Assembly: GCA_016194975.1 (NCBI GenBank)
Contig: JACQAM010000001.1
Location: 31,034 to 95,033 of the forward strand
DNA: 64,000 nt
Source of the DNA: Bacteroidota bacterium
GTDB lineage: Bacteria > Bacteroidota > Bacteroidia > Palsa-965
Reading direction: 5' to 3'
The position numbers were made by a program, and so were the translations under genes. This document shows, piece after piece, positions 18,782 to 29,481 of this stretch. Position 1 is the stretch's first letter. Each line of letters opens with the position of its first letter. The notes beneath the pieces are model-generated. The model was given only the letters and a program-made list of their open reading frames with translations, did no database searches and was not told the origin of the DNA.

Positions 18782-20359
18782 ATGAAAAACCCTGTTTCTT
18801 TTTTGTTTGTCTTTCTCTTTCCATTCGTGATCAACGCGCAGAATACATTCACGAAAGAATACGAGATCTGGAATGAATTTTCCATGAATAATTTTCAGCA
18901 GACCAGTGATGGCGGATATATTCTCTGTACCGATGCCGATCCTGAAATGGATACTGCCACTTCACTCGACCAGGGTTATCTCATTAAAATGAATGTGCAG
19001 GGCACTACAGAGTGGATAAAAAAATATGCCAAGTCCACGATCAGCATCAAAGCCAATGACGGAAATTCTGTTTTCCAAACCGCCGACGGAGGTTACATCG
19101 TTGCTACAGTTTATTATTATAATTCCAGTGTCGGTACCATTCATCTAATGAAAACTGACAATGTCGGAAATATTTCCTGGGAAAAACTTTACCCGGCTTA
19201 CCAGTTGAGCAGTGCTTTCTGCGTGAAGCAAACTTCAGATCTCGGTTACATTATTTGCGGTGGGACTACAGATACTTTATCTATGTTTCCGTATTACACG
19301 CTCCTGCTGAAAACAGATAATTTGGGAAACGTACAATGGGGAAAAAAATTTCTTGAAACTTCCATCGGGCAATCCGGCCCCGCTTTTTGCGTGAACCAGT
19401 CGGCCGACGGAGGATATATTCTTTGTTGCACCTCCGGAACAGGAACAGCAATCATCAAAACCGATGCAACCGGAAATATTCAGTGGAACAAAATCATTTC
19501 TACTAATGGCTATGATGGGTTTTACGACGTTCATCAAACAACAGACGGAGGATACATTGCAACTGGGTATTCTCTTGATGCGGTCACCTCTTATGGTTAT
19601 GCTTTTCTTTTAAAACTAAATGCGTCCGGAAATTTTCAGTGGGGAAAAAAATACCAGGACCCAACAAATTACCTGACCGGATTTTCCACCAGGCAGACTT
19701 CCGACGGAGGTTACATTATTTCTTCCGGTGACGCCAATTATTTTTCCTCATTGATAAAAACGGATAGTACCGGAATCCTGCAATGGGTTCGCGATTACAA
19801 TCCATTAGTATGTTTTAATACATCGGAGGTAACGCTCACTTCCGATCATGGTTATGCTTTTGTAACCGGATGGGCAAGCGGCACGTGGTCGGATTGGCGT
19901 GTAGCTATTGTGAAAACAGATAGTCTTGGGCACACAGCAACCTGTGGTGAAGCGAGTCCGAATTATTATACGCTTAATTATTCACCGGCCTTTACTTCCG
20001 GATTTTCAACCGATACTGCAACAGTCACGCTTGGTGTTGCCACAACTTTTGGAATTTCCAATGTGGCGGAATATCTTCCTTGTTATTCTTTTTCGGAATC
20101 GGGTGTGATAGAAAATCAAATGGAAAATAACGGCATCAGTATTTTCCCGAATCCTTCTTCCGGAAAATTCACCGTGCTGCTTCCTTCAGGAAATTGTTCG
20201 CTACTAATTTATGATGTGACCGGGAAACTGATCAGGAAAAAATTTCTGAATGAAAAGAAGAACGACATCGATCTTAGCAGCGAAGCTCCGGGAATGTATT
20301 TTTACCGGATCGCGAATGAAGAAAAAATTTCAGCGCAGGGAAAAATCATCATCGAATAA
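18782..20359 (+). CDS. Secreted seven-repeat protein with T9SS sorting domain
   Basis: A 525-residue protein. A signal peptide ends at VINAQN. Seven repeats of a QTSDGGYIL-like motif (variants QTADGGYIV, QTSDLGYII, QSADGGYIL, QTTDGGYIA, QTSDGGYII and LTSDHGYAF) are spaced at about 50 residues, compatible with a seven-bladed beta propeller. The last about 75 residues, with FPNPSSGKFTV, IYDVTGKLI and GMYFYRI, are the Por secretion C-terminal sorting domain, which directs export and surface anchoring by the type IX system. This is a reliable phylum marker. The ligand is unknown. A TTTG/TAAATTGC pair with 19-bp spacing lies upstream (18729-18759). Confidence 0.88.
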   Translation: MKNPVSFLFVFLFPFVINAQNTFTKEYEIWNEFSMNNFQQTSDGGYILCTDADPEMDTATSLDQGYLIKMNVQGTTEWIKKYAKSTISIKANDGNSVFQTADGGYIVATVYYYNSSVGTIHLMKTDNVGNISWEKLYPAYQLSSAFCVKQTSDLGYIICGGTTDTLSMFPYYTLLLKTDNLGNVQWGKKFLETSIGQSGPAFCVNQSADGGYILCCTSGTGTAIIKTDATGNIQWNKIISTNGYDGFYDVHQTTDGGYIATGYSLDAVTSYGYAFLLKLNASGNFQWGKKYQDPTNYLTGFSTRQTSDGGYIISSGDANYFSSLIKTDSTGILQWVRDYNPLVCFNTSEVTLTSDHGYAFVTGWASGTWSDWRVAIVKTDSLGHTATCGEASPNYYTLNYSPAFTSGFSTDTATVTLGVATTFGISNVAEYLPCYSFSESGVIENQMENNGISIFPNPSSGKFTVLLPSGNCSLLIYDVTGKLIRKKFLNEKKNDIDLSSEAPGMYFYRIANEEKISAQGKIIIE

Positions 20360-20385
20360 TAAATCATTCCTTTCAATAAAATATT

Positions 20386-21300
20386 ATGCTGCTCAAAAAC
20401 GGATCTACAGGCGAAGAAGTAAAAACAATTCAGAAAATACTGGGATTAAATCCTGATGGAATTTTCGGCGGAGCGACTAAGCGCGCTGTGCAGGACTGGC
20501 AAAAGAAAAACGGGCTCGGCGCCGATGGAATTGTGGGTGACAAAACGTGGAATGCGTTGACAAAAATTTCTTCCGCCGCAACTTCGCCGGCGATCCCCGC
20601 TCCTGCTCCAACAACAATTTCTTCCCCGATGAATTTCGAAAATGTGGTTTCGCTGGTGATCGATCATCTCGAAGGAGGATACTATCATCCGAAAATGCTG
20701 CTCGACGGAAGAATGCGCACCGATCGGCCGGATCTTTTTACGACTTCGGGTGAAACGATGTTCGGCCTCGACCGGACTGCAGGCCACGATCTTTTTTATT
20801 CTACACCGCAGAAAAAAAACATAACGGTGAAAGATGATGTGGCGCTTATAGAGGCGCGTGCCTACGCGTACAAGAGCGATGCTGCGAAAAAATTCTGGAA
20901 TGTGATGGATAATGCAAATGCGAAGATCAACTGGAAATGGAATTATCGCGGAGGAGAACAGGAAGCGGATCTTCGTGCGCTGACCATCGTAATCATGAAA
21001 CCCTATTTCGACAATTTGTGCGCACACTATCTCGGGCAGAATTCTACTTTGGTACTCGCAGATCCGCGTCTCACTTTTCATTTTGCTTATGCCTGCTGGA
21101 ATGGAGCAGGATGGTTTAAAAAATTCGCGGAGAAAATAAATACGGCCATCGCTTCCGGAAATACAAATGTGAATGAACTCGTGCAGGTGGCTATTGATTC
21201 GAGAATGAGTGAAGGATTCAAACGCGGAAGCAAACCGAATGAACTCATTGCAAAAGGCGGAAAAAAAATCCAGGAACTGTTCAAAGGAATGAACGGCTGA
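20386..21300 (+). CDS. Peptidoglycan-binding domain plus GH108-like muramidase
   Basis: A 304-residue protein. Residues 1-58 form a peptidoglycan-binding-1 domain ([18 protein letters not shown], then [12 protein letters not shown]). A Pro/Ala/Ser linker follows (62-80). The C-terminal domain starts near residue 84 and has HLEGGYY, with Glu96 placed like the catalytic Glu in the EGGY motif of GH108 lysozymes, then TMFGLDR in the position of the GIT segment. There is no signal peptide or membrane segment, as in phage endolysins or contractile-system cargo. The gene begins 26 bp after the T9SS protein. The enzymatic assignment is by motif only. Confidence 0.65.
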   Translation: MLLKNGSTGEEVKTIQKILGLNPDGIFGGATKRAVQDWQKKNGLGADGIVGDKTWNALTKISSAATSPAIPAPAPTTISSPMNFENVVSLVIDHLEGGYYHPKMLLDGRMRTDRPDLFTTSGETMFGLDRTAGHDLFYSTPQKKNITVKDDVALIEARAYAYKSDAAKKFWNVMDNANAKINWKWNYRGGEQEADLRALTIVIMKPYFDNLCAHYLGQNSTLVLADPRLTFHFAYACWNGAGWFKKFAEKINTAIASGNTNVNELVQVAIDSRMSEGFKRGSKPNELIAKGGKKIQELFKGMNG

Positions 21301-21501
21301 TCAGATCAACCGGTCTTCAGCCTGAAGCTATCTCAAAATATATTTCCCTTTCCGATCTGTTTTCTCGGCACGGTACATTCTATAAATACGATCTCAAAAT
21401 ATTTTCGTTTCATCATTTACCTGTAACCTTTTCAGACATTATCACCGGGACTGTGATCCACAGCAGGTTATAAGTTATTATTCATGCATAAGATTTTTAT
21501 G

Positions 21502-21528
21502 AACCGTTTCTCATTGGTGAAAACGGTT
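21502..21528. repeat. Long-armed relative of the CCAAT palindrome
   Basis: AACCGTTTCTCATTGGTGAAAACGGTT has 8-9 bp inverted arms (AACCGTTTT-like) around CATTGG, the reverse complement of CCAATG. It lies in the 307-bp gene-free stretch 21301-21607 upstream of a secreted protein. The rest of that stretch is AT-rich with no gene or clear promoter. Confidence 0.5.
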
Positions 21529-21607
21529 ATTCAGGTGGAGAAATAAGTGAACAGTTTCTGCATCGGTTTCGTTGAATATTATAAACACTACGGAATGGAG
21601 CTACACC

Positions 21608-22162
21608 ATGAAAACGAAACTACTCGCACTCCTCCTCCCCTTACTGCTGATGGCAAACGGGATGAAAGCAAGAACCGGCGCACTTGAGATTTCCTGCTCC
21701 TTATCGGAAAAAGACGTTCCGGTAAAAGATTACACGATCATGATCCTGCGCAACGGGCATTTGTTCGATTCTGTTTTTGCAGAAAAAGCGCTGCCCATTT
21801 TTATCATGATGGATGTGAACACAGATTATTCTCTGCGCTTCATCAAAAAAGATTTCCGCGACCGAATCGTGATCGTGGAAACAAAAGTTCCGGTAGGAAA
21901 AGAAAAACAACATTACTCTTACGATTTCGATATCGAGATGATCCGGAAAGATTCTGCACCGAATACCATGGCCGATCTTCCGATCGCATTCATCAGCTAC
22001 GACACGATCACAGGAGGATTCGAATACAGCGCAACTTATGCAGCCAGCATCGCGCACATGCCCGCGTCACCCGACGTGAGCGCCGCAAAAAATAATACCA
22101 ACGCGCAGTCGGCAGAAACTGCTAAACGGAATTCGAGGAAGAAAGTGCGGAAGGGGATTTGA
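21608..22162 (+). CDS. Secreted protein of unknown function
   Basis: The start is set at the ATG at 21608 (184 residues), because MKTKLLALLLPLLLMANGMKA is a clear signal peptide; a longer frame from 21572 adds 12 unlikely residues. The mature part begins like a beta-sandwich domain (GALEISCSLSEKDVPVKDYTIMILR) and ends in a basic Ser/Lys/Arg tail. No family is recognised. Confidence 0.65.
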   Translation: MKTKLLALLLPLLLMANGMKARTGALEISCSLSEKDVPVKDYTIMILRNGHLFDSVFAEKALPIFIMMDVNTDYSLRFIKKDFRDRIVIVETKVPVGKEKQHYSYDFDIEMIRKDSAPNTMADLPIAFISYDTITGGFEYSATYAASIAHMPASPDVSAAKNNTNAQSAETAKRNSRKKVRKGI

Positions 22163-22164
22163 GA

Positions 22165-22305
22165 GTGAATTTGAAAAAACCTTACGGATTTGCGACGAAA
22201 GAAGAAGTACGCAAACTTGGAAAAAATATTCAGACGCTGCCCCTGTAATTTGAAAAACTGAAAACGGAATTACATATAAAGCTGGTGAAGGCGAAAAAGA
22301 AATAA
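22165..22305 (+). pseudogene. Possible remnant of a gene with an in-frame stop
   Basis: One continuous frame reads 27 residues (KKPYGFATKEEVRKLGKN...), a TAA at 22246-22248, then 18 more residues (FEKLKTELHIKLVKAKKK) and a second stop. Both halves are helical and charged, as in a coiled-coil C-terminus, which suggests one former gene broken by a nonsense change. It could equally be chance, since no start or homologue was identified. Confidence 0.28.
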
Positions 22306-22316
22306 TCCTGAAGTTT

Positions 22317-22790
22317 TTATTTACCCTCTCTTATTTTTTCCAACTCAATAATGTCCTGCATATCCTTCGGTCTTCCCAAAGTTTTCTTTTCTTCAATGAG
22401 ATCATTGATGTGCAGAAATTTTACTGGAATACCACTGACGATCGCAACGGGAGCAATCCGGTAACATTCCTCAAAAGATTCCGAAGGAAATCCTTTCAAC
22501 GACGACATAAGGTCGAGTTCAAATCCGGATTCGAGCAGAATAGTTGACCGGCCCGGAACAAACTGCATCGTTTCAATTCCCTCTATCTCTCCCAAGCCGA
22601 TTTGCGTCAATGCTTTTTGCAGATTTTTTCTATTGGAGAGTTCATCCTTTATCCAGAGATCGAGATCTCCTGTAAATCTTGAATAACCATTGAAGTAAAC
22701 TGCAAATCCACCCACAAGAATATACATTACATTATTCTCGAGAAGCGTTTTCCACAACGCAAGAATTTCCTGGTCTTCAGAATCCACCAA
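22317..22790 (-). CDS. Nucleotidyltransferase-fold protein (MNT/DUF6036-like)
   Basis: A 157-residue protein. ILVGGFAVYFNGYSRFTGDL followed by DLWI contains the G-G ... G-x-x-R-x-T-x-D-x-D pattern of polymerase-beta-fold nucleotidyltransferases, with the Asp pair as metal ligands. Such proteins often act as toxins or antitoxins that transfer nucleotides to tRNA or proteins, paired with a small partner. The start is TTG at 22790 (or GTG at 22787), 6 bp after the stop of a small upstream gene on the same strand, supporting a two-gene unit. Confidence 0.75.
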   Translation of the reverse strand: MVDSEDQEILALWKTLLENNVMYILVGGFAVYFNGYSRFTGDLDLWIKDELSNRKNLQKALTQIGLGEIEGIETMQFVPGRSTILLESGFELDLMSSLKGFPSESFEECYRIAPVAIVSGIPVKFLHINDLIEEKKTLGRPKDMQDIIELEKIREGK

Positions 22791-22796
22791 TAGGTT

Positions 22797-22955
22797 TTAA
22801 GAATTTTTCTCCGGGTAAATGATCTTCGCCCTGCTCATCATTTTCCCAATTCTGATCAAACGCATTAGAAAATGAAATCGTTCCTCCGGACTGCGCTTCA
22901 TCGCGATCCTCCGCTTATCATCCTCAGAAAGAGATAAAACTTTTTTCTTTTCCAC
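22797..22955 (-). CDS. Small partner protein upstream of the nucleotidyltransferase
   Basis: A 52-residue frame starting at GTG 22955 (TTG 22961 is also possible; a shorter 34-residue version would start at ATG 22901). The peptide contains SLSEDDKRRIAMKRSPEERF followed by a helix with FLMRLIRIGKMM. The 'SPEERF...LMRLI' pattern is one I associate with short ORFs that precede nucleotidyltransferase genes in Bacteroidota. Spacing of 6 bp to the next gene supports coexpression. Function, perhaps as antitoxin, is inferred. Confidence 0.5.
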   Translation of the reverse strand: MEKKKVLSLSEDDKRRIAMKRSPEERFHFLMRLIRIGKMMSRAKIIYPEKNS

Positions 22956-23004
22956 GAGCAACTTTTTGAATCTGTAATTTGTAATCTAACAATCTGTAAT
23001 CCCT

Positions 23005-24330
23005 TTACGCTTTCACCACCCCGATCTTCTTCTTGATCCCTTCGGTAGTGATGGAGCCCGGGCGTTCTATCGGGTGGCCAAGTGCACGATCCCAGATGAG
23101 TGATGCGAGTACACCCAACGCACGCGACACGCCGAAGAGTACGGTGTAAAAATCAAATTCTTTAATTCCGAAATGCATGAGCAGCGCGCCGCTGTGTGCA
23201 TCCACATTCGGCCACGGATTTTTTATTTTCCCTGTTGACTCAAGGATCGGCGGCGCCACTTTGTAGATCATCTGCACGATCTCGCACAGCGGATCAACTC
23301 CTTTTACATTTTTGATATAACGATTATAAAAATCCTGTTGCGCCACAAATCGCGGATCGGTTTTTCTCAACACGGCGTGGCCGTATCCCGGAACAACTCT
23401 TCCATCAGCAAGCGTTTTTTTAATGTAATCTTCAATTTGTTTTTCACTCGGAAGATCAGTTCCTATTTCTTTGCGCATGTTCAGTATCCACTGGATCACT
23501 TCCTGATTTGCGAGTCCATGCAGTGGGCCGGCGAGTCCGTTCATTCCTGCAGCGTAAGCGAGATAAGGATCGCTCAATGCAGAACCGACAAGATGCGTAG
23601 TGTGCGCTGAAACATTTCCCCCTTCGTGATCCACGTGAATCGTCATGTACAAACGCATCAAACGTTTCACATCGAATTCATCGTAACCGAGCATGTGTGC
23701 AATATTCGCAGCCCAGTCAAGTTTCGGATCGGGTTCAATGTGTTCGTTGTTCTTGTATTTTTTCCGGTAGATGTAGCAGGCAATTCGCGGCAAACGCGCA
23801 ATGAGATTCATGGAATCTTCATACGTATAATCCCAATACTCTTTTTTGTTTATTCCTTCGCGGTAAGCTTTTGCAAAAAGAGATTCTGTTTGCATCGCCA
23901 TCACTGCAATGCTGAACATCGTCATGGGGTGCGTGGATGCAGGAAGTTTATCAATGGTATCGAAAACATGTTTGGGAACGATCGCTCTTCTCGCCCAGTT
24001 ATTACTGATGTTGTACACTTCTTCGGTAGTTGGCAAATCACCCACGAGCATGAGATAAAAAATTCCTTCGGGAAGCGGCTCTGTACCGTTCGGCGCTTTC
24101 GGAAGTTTTTCCCGCAATTCAGGAATGGAATATCCGCGGAAACGAATTCCTTCATCCGGATCGAGCTTCGAAGTTTCCGTTACAAGTCCTGTTATACTTT
24201 TCATTCCCTGGTAAACCTGCGCAACGGTGTACTCTCCTAATTTTTTATCACCATGTTCTTTGATGATGGCTTTCACTTCTGCTGCCATCGGCTTTGCCTT
24301 CGCAATGAATTTTTCCTTGAGCGTATCCAT
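23005..24330 (-). CDS. gltA: Citrate synthase, mitochondrial-like type
   Basis: A 441-residue enzyme that condenses acetyl-CoA and oxaloacetate to citrate. The three catalytic positions are visible: His in GPLHGLANQE, His in PGYGHAVLRKTDPR and Asp in NVDAHSGALL. The N-terminal part (GLVTETSKLDPDEGIRFRGY) and the LHGLANQE motif are those of the dimeric eukaryotic/mitochondrial-type enzyme rather than of the hexameric NADH-regulated E. coli GltA. The 265-bp stretch upstream (24331-24595) holds no gene and no clear promoter. Confidence 0.95.
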   Translation of the reverse strand: MDTLKEKFIAKAKPMAAEVKAIIKEHGDKKLGEYTVAQVYQGMKSITGLVTETSKLDPDEGIRFRGYSIPELREKLPKAPNGTEPLPEGIFYLMLVGDLPTTEEVYNISNNWARRAIVPKHVFDTIDKLPASTHPMTMFSIAVMAMQTESLFAKAYREGINKKEYWDYTYEDSMNLIARLPRIACYIYRKKYKNNEHIEPDPKLDWAANIAHMLGYDEFDVKRLMRLYMTIHVDHEGGNVSAHTTHLVGSALSDPYLAYAAGMNGLAGPLHGLANQEVIQWILNMRKEIGTDLPSEKQIEDYIKKTLADGRVVPGYGHAVLRKTDPRFVAQQDFYNRYIKNVKGVDPLCEIVQMIYKVAPPILESTGKIKNPWPNVDAHSGALLMHFGIKEFDFYTVLFGVSRALGVLASLIWDRALGHPIERPGSITTEGIKKKIGVVKA

Positions 24331-24595
24331 AATTTTATTTTTTATTGCCGTGCTTTTTCACAGCGGGAGTCATTTAAATCTTGTCTTGCTCTAAATTAGG
24401 AAGTTTTCAGCTTGTAAAATAAAAGTTGCGCAAGAATAATAAACGTGATCAGGAGCGCACCGTTCAGCGCTTCGAATCCTCTCCTGTTCCGCTGCACCCC
24501 GAGTGCCCGGGTCACATTCGGCTAATGATGTTACGGCTGCGCAATAAATCCACACGAGAACAGATGTGCCCTGCTAATATTTTTTCAAAATATTT

Positions 24596-25942
<1,347 letters not shown>

Positions 25943-25974
25943 TCAACAATCAAAATTCAACAACCAAAAATTAT

Positions 25975-27126
25975 TTATACTGATACTTTCTTTTTTACCG
26001 AATTCATCATCTTCATAAAATCATCGAACAGGTAACGCGAATCATGCGGGCCGGCCGAAGCTTCAGGGTGATATTGAACCGAAAAAATATTTTTCACTTT
26101 GTGACGGATACCTTCGATCGTTTTATCATTGAGGTTGACGTGTGTCACTTCTATTTCATTATTCTTTTCCACATCTTCTGCTTTTACCGAGAAGCCATGA
26201 TTCTGTGAAGTGATCTCGCTTTTTCCGGTGATAATATTTTTCACCGGATGATTTATGCCGCGATGTCCGTTGTGCATTTTGTAAGTAGAAATTCCGAATG
26301 ATTCTGCCAATAACTGATGCCCGAGACAAATTCCGAAAACAGGAACATTGGTAGTTGTGAGTTGTTTCACTGTTTCAATTTCATCTTTCATCACGGAAGG
26401 ATCGCCGGGGCCGTTGGATAACATGATGCCATCGGGTTTCCATGCGAGGATTTCTTTTGCCGGAGTTTTCTGCGGAAATATTTTTACATAACAACCACGT
26501 TCAACAAGGCATCGGATGATATTTTTCTTCACGCCTACATCAATGAGTGCAACTTTTTTTTCTGCATTCGGATCACCCACTGAATAAGATTCTTTCGTGG
26601 AAACTTTCGATGACAACTCGAGTCCGGCCATAGAAGGAACTTTCGAAAGTTTTTCTTTCAGGATTTCCAGATCCATGATCCCGCTCGAGATGATCGCGTT
26701 CATTGCTCCTTTATCGCGGATATGCCGCACAATAGCGCGCGTATCCACTTCACAGATGCCTACGATCTTCTGTTCAAGAAAATAATCTTTCACCGACCTG
26801 GACGCGAGCGGGCGCGAAAACATTTCGGAGAATTTTTTACAAACGAGTCCGGCAATTTTTATTGAATCCGATTCCACTTCTTCATTCCGTATTCCGTAAT
26901 TCCCGATGTGAACAGAATTTGCAATAAGAATCTGCCCGAAGTACGAAGGATCAGTAAAAATTTCCTGGTAGCCGGTCATGCCTGTATTGAAACAGATCTC
27001 GCCGGTGGTAGTGCCGATGTTTCCGGCAGCTTTACCATGAAAGACCGTTCCGTCTTCGAGCAACAGGATAGCCGGAGGGAGCGCGTGATATTTTAAGCGT
27101 GTTGATCGGGTTTCTTTCTCTTCCAC
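25975..27126 (-). CDS. carA: Carbamoyl-phosphate synthase small subunit
   Basis: A 383-residue glutaminase subunit. The N-terminal CPSase small-chain domain contains LLLEDGTVFHG and the FNTGMTGYQEI segment. The C-terminal class I glutamine amidotransferase domain has SNGPGDPS, the nucleophile Cys in FGICLGHQLLA, and the His/Glu of QYHPEASAGP. It supplies ammonia from glutamine to CarB for pyrimidine and arginine synthesis; carB is not nearby. It is separated from rplQ by a terminator. Confidence 0.96.
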   Translation of the reverse strand: MEEKETRSTRLKYHALPPAILLLEDGTVFHGKAAGNIGTTTGEICFNTGMTGYQEIFTDPSYFGQILIANSVHIGNYGIRNEEVESDSIKIAGLVCKKFSEMFSRPLASRSVKDYFLEQKIVGICEVDTRAIVRHIRDKGAMNAIISSGIMDLEILKEKLSKVPSMAGLELSSKVSTKESYSVGDPNAEKKVALIDVGVKKNIIRCLVERGCYVKIFPQKTPAKEILAWKPDGIMLSNGPGDPSVMKDEIETVKQLTTTNVPVFGICLGHQLLAESFGISTYKMHNGHRGINHPVKNIITGKSEITSQNHGFSVKAEDVEKNNEIEVTHVNLNDKTIEGIRHKVKNIFSVQYHPEASAGPHDSRYLFDDFMKMMNSVKKKVSV

Positions 27127-27150
27127 GAGTTAAGGTTTGATCATAAAAAG

Positions 27151-27186
27151 AAAACGGGATGAGGCAAAATTACCTTATCCCGTTTT
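27151..27186 (-). terminator. Terminator at the end of the ribosomal superoperon
   Basis: AAAACGGGATGAGG pairs with CCTTATCCCGTTTT (one mismatch) around an 8-base loop, with flanking A and T tracts. It lies 26 bp after the rplQ stop on the minus strand. Confidence 0.8.
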
Positions 27187-27212
27187 GGTGTTGAAATGAA
27201 TTTGCTGACAAA

Positions 27213-27737
27213 TTATTCACTTTTGGTTTCAGTATTGTTTTCGTTATTGTCTTCGGCGTCTTTCGATTTTACTTTTCCGCGGCCGCGACGAGTTGTTTTC
27301 GCTTTTTTGCCATCGGCTTTTACATTGAGCAATATTTCATTGTAATCAACCAGTTCTATAAGGCACAAATCTGAACTATCGCGGCGCCGTTTGGAGGTGA
27401 TCTTCGGGCTTGCGCTCAGGCTGTATTTGATGATGCGCGTATATCCTCCCGGCCGGGTCGCAACTTTCGGCCCCACTTCTTTGAAAAGTTCAGTCACTGC
27501 TTTTTTATTTGCGAGATAACTGAAAACCAAACGGCGATTGTTCATGTCTTCCAATTTGGTGGAAGCAGGTTTCGAACGTGTGATGATTGGTTCAACAAAA
27601 GTGCGCAATGCTTTTGCTTTTGCAACAGTGGTATTGATCCGCTTGTGCAGGATAAGCGCACTTGCAAGATTCGAAAGAAGAGCGGAACGGTGTCCGTCTT
27701 TTCTTCCGAGGTGATTATTTTTATTTCCGTGTCTCAT
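27213..27737 (-). CDS. rplQ: 50S ribosomal protein L17
   Basis: 174 residues: the conserved L17 core ([20 protein letters not shown] at the start) plus a long charged C-terminal tail rich in Lys, Glu and Asn (about residues 135-174) that E. coli L17 (about 127 residues) lacks; such tails are usual in this phylum. It is the last gene of the alpha operon, immediately downstream of rpoA. Confidence 0.97.
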   Translation of the reverse strand: MRHGNKNNHLGRKDGHRSALLSNLASALILHKRINTTVAKAKALRTFVEPIITRSKPASTKLEDMNNRRLVFSYLANKKAVTELFKEVGPKVATRPGGYTRIIKYSLSASPKITSKRRRDSSDLCLIELVDYNEILLNVKADGKKAKTTRRGRGKVKSKDAEDNNENNTETKSE

Positions 27738-27781
27738 TTTCTTTCGGCATTAACAACTGAACTTTTCGGTTCAGAAAAATT

Positions 27782-28774
27782 TTAGTCGCGGTCGAGTTTA
27801 TATTTCGTCACATTCATTCCGAACTGGAGGCCTTTGCTGGCTACAAGTTCTTCGAGTTCTGTCAATGATTTTTTACCAAAGTTCCGGAATTTCAGAAGAT
27901 CATTCTTGTTGAATGAAACGAGATCACCGAGTGTTTCCACGTCTGCTGCTTTAAGACAGTTAAGCGCGCGGACAGAAAGATCCATATCCACGAGTTTGGT
28001 CTTAAGCAACTGGCGCATGTGAAGTGAATCTTCATCGAATTCTTCGGACGAAGCTTTCTCCACGGTATCGAGTGTGATCTTCTCGTCGGAGAAGAGCATA
28101 AAATGGTGAATGAGAATTTTCGCTGCTTCTTTCAAAGCATCTTTAGGATGAATGGAACCATCGGTAACAATTTCGAGAACGAGTTTCTCATAATCTGTTT
28201 TCTGTTCAACGCGATAATTCTCCACTGCATATTTCACGTTACGGATCGGCGTATAGATCGCATCCATCGGAATGAGTCCGATTGCGGCGTTCACCGGTTT
28301 GTTTTCGTCAGCAGGAACATAACCACGTCCTTTTTCAATAGTGAGTTCGATCTTGAGTTTCACACTCGCCTCCATTGTGCAGATCACGAAATCGGGATTA
28401 AGCACCTGGAAACCGGAAGTGAATTTTCCGATATCGCCGGCAGTGAGTTGTGTTTTGCCGGTGATATTGACCACTACTTTTTCATTTTCGGTATTGTCGA
28501 TCTGGCGCTTGAACCGAACCTGTTTCAGATTAAGAACCATTTCGGTAACATCTTCCATCACGCCTTTAATTGTAGAGAATTCATGCTCCACACCTTCTAT
28601 ACGAATTGTGGTAATAGCATAACCTTCGAGTGAAGAGAGAAGAATGCGACGAAGCGCATTTCCGATCGTGATACCATATCCTGGTTCCAACGGACGGAAT
28701 TCAAAGAGTCCGTCAGTTTCACTGGATTGGATCATGATCACTTTATCTGGTTTCTGGAATGCAAGGATGCCCAT
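27782..28774 (-). CDS. rpoA: DNA-directed RNA polymerase subunit alpha
   Basis: 330 residues. The N-terminal assembly domain carries the [20 protein letters not shown] dimer segment. The C-terminal domain (residues about 260-325, with [17 protein letters not shown] and [11 protein letters not shown]) binds UP elements and activators. Normal length. The gap to rplQ holds a small hairpin (CTGAAC/GTTCAG) without a T-run. Confidence 0.98.
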   Translation of the reverse strand: MGILAFQKPDKVIMIQSSETDGLFEFRPLEPGYGITIGNALRRILLSSLEGYAITTIRIEGVEHEFSTIKGVMEDVTEMVLNLKQVRFKRQIDNTENEKVVVNITGKTQLTAGDIGKFTSGFQVLNPDFVICTMEASVKLKIELTIEKGRGYVPADENKPVNAAIGLIPMDAIYTPIRNVKYAVENYRVEQKTDYEKLVLEIVTDGSIHPKDALKEAAKILIHHFMLFSDEKITLDTVEKASSEEFDEDSLHMRQLLKTKLVDMDLSVRALNCLKAADVETLGDLVSFNKNDLLKFRNFGKKSLTELEELVASKGLQFGMNVTKYKLDRD

Positions 28775-28845
28775 TGTTCTGTGTTTGTTCGTTTCAGAGA
28801 ATCGGTTTTGTGCAGACGTTACGCGCCTCTGCGGGCGTTCATTTA

Positions 28846-29448
28846 TTATTTCGAATACAATTCGACGATGAGTTGTTCTTTGATATTTTCAGGAATCTGT
28901 GTTCGCTCAGGGTAATTCACAAATTTTCCTTCGAGCGTGGAAGGATTGAATTCGATCCACGAATAATTGGATCCGGCTCCAATGGAATTGGTGATTGCTT
29001 CAAGTGATTTTGATTTTTCACGAACCGCAACCTTATCGCCCGGTTTAACCGTGAAAGAAGGAACGTTCACCAAGTCTCCATTGACCGTGATGTGTCCATG
29101 AGAAACAAGCTGACGTGCTCCGGAGCGTGAAGGAGCGATTCCCATTCTGTAAACCACGTTATCGAGGCGTGCTTCGATAAGCTGAAGAAGAACTTCGCCG
29201 GTAATTCCTTTTGCACGTGATGCGCGATCGAAGATGTTCGCGAACTGGCGCTCGAGAATCCCATAAGTATATTTCACCTTTTGTTTTTCCTGAAGCTGCA
29301 CGGCATACTCGGATTTTTTGTTGCGCTTTGACGTAGCGCCATGTTGTCCGGGTCCGTATTGTTTTTTCTCGAGCACTTTATCAGGTCCGAAGATCGGCTC
29401 CTTGAATTTACGTGCGATTTTGGATTTTGGTCCTATGTATCTTGCCAT
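28846..29448 (-). CDS. rpsD: 30S ribosomal protein S4
   Basis: 200 residues with the S4 N-terminal domain and an S4 RNA-binding domain ([20 protein letters not shown]). The N-terminal zinc-binding cysteines of some S4 proteins are absent, so this is the zinc-free form. It is a primary 16S rRNA binder and, in other bacteria, a translational repressor of the alpha operon. Confidence 0.98.
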   Translation of the reverse strand: MARYIGPKSKIARKFKEPIFGPDKVLEKKQYGPGQHGATSKRNKKSEYAVQLQEKQKVKYTYGILERQFANIFDRASRAKGITGEVLLQLIEARLDNVVYRMGIAPSRSGARQLVSHGHITVNGDLVNVPSFTVKPGDKVAVREKSKSLEAITNSIGAGSNYSWIEFNPSTLEGKFVNYPERTQIPENIKEQLIVELYSK

Positions 29449-29481
29449 CTTTTATCGACAGTTTTTATTTGAATGTTATAA

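Noticed and set aside
27757..27774. Hairpin CTGAAC/GTTCAG between rpoA and rplQ considered as terminator
   Set aside because: No T-run follows on the minus strand, and rplQ must be transcribed with rpoA.
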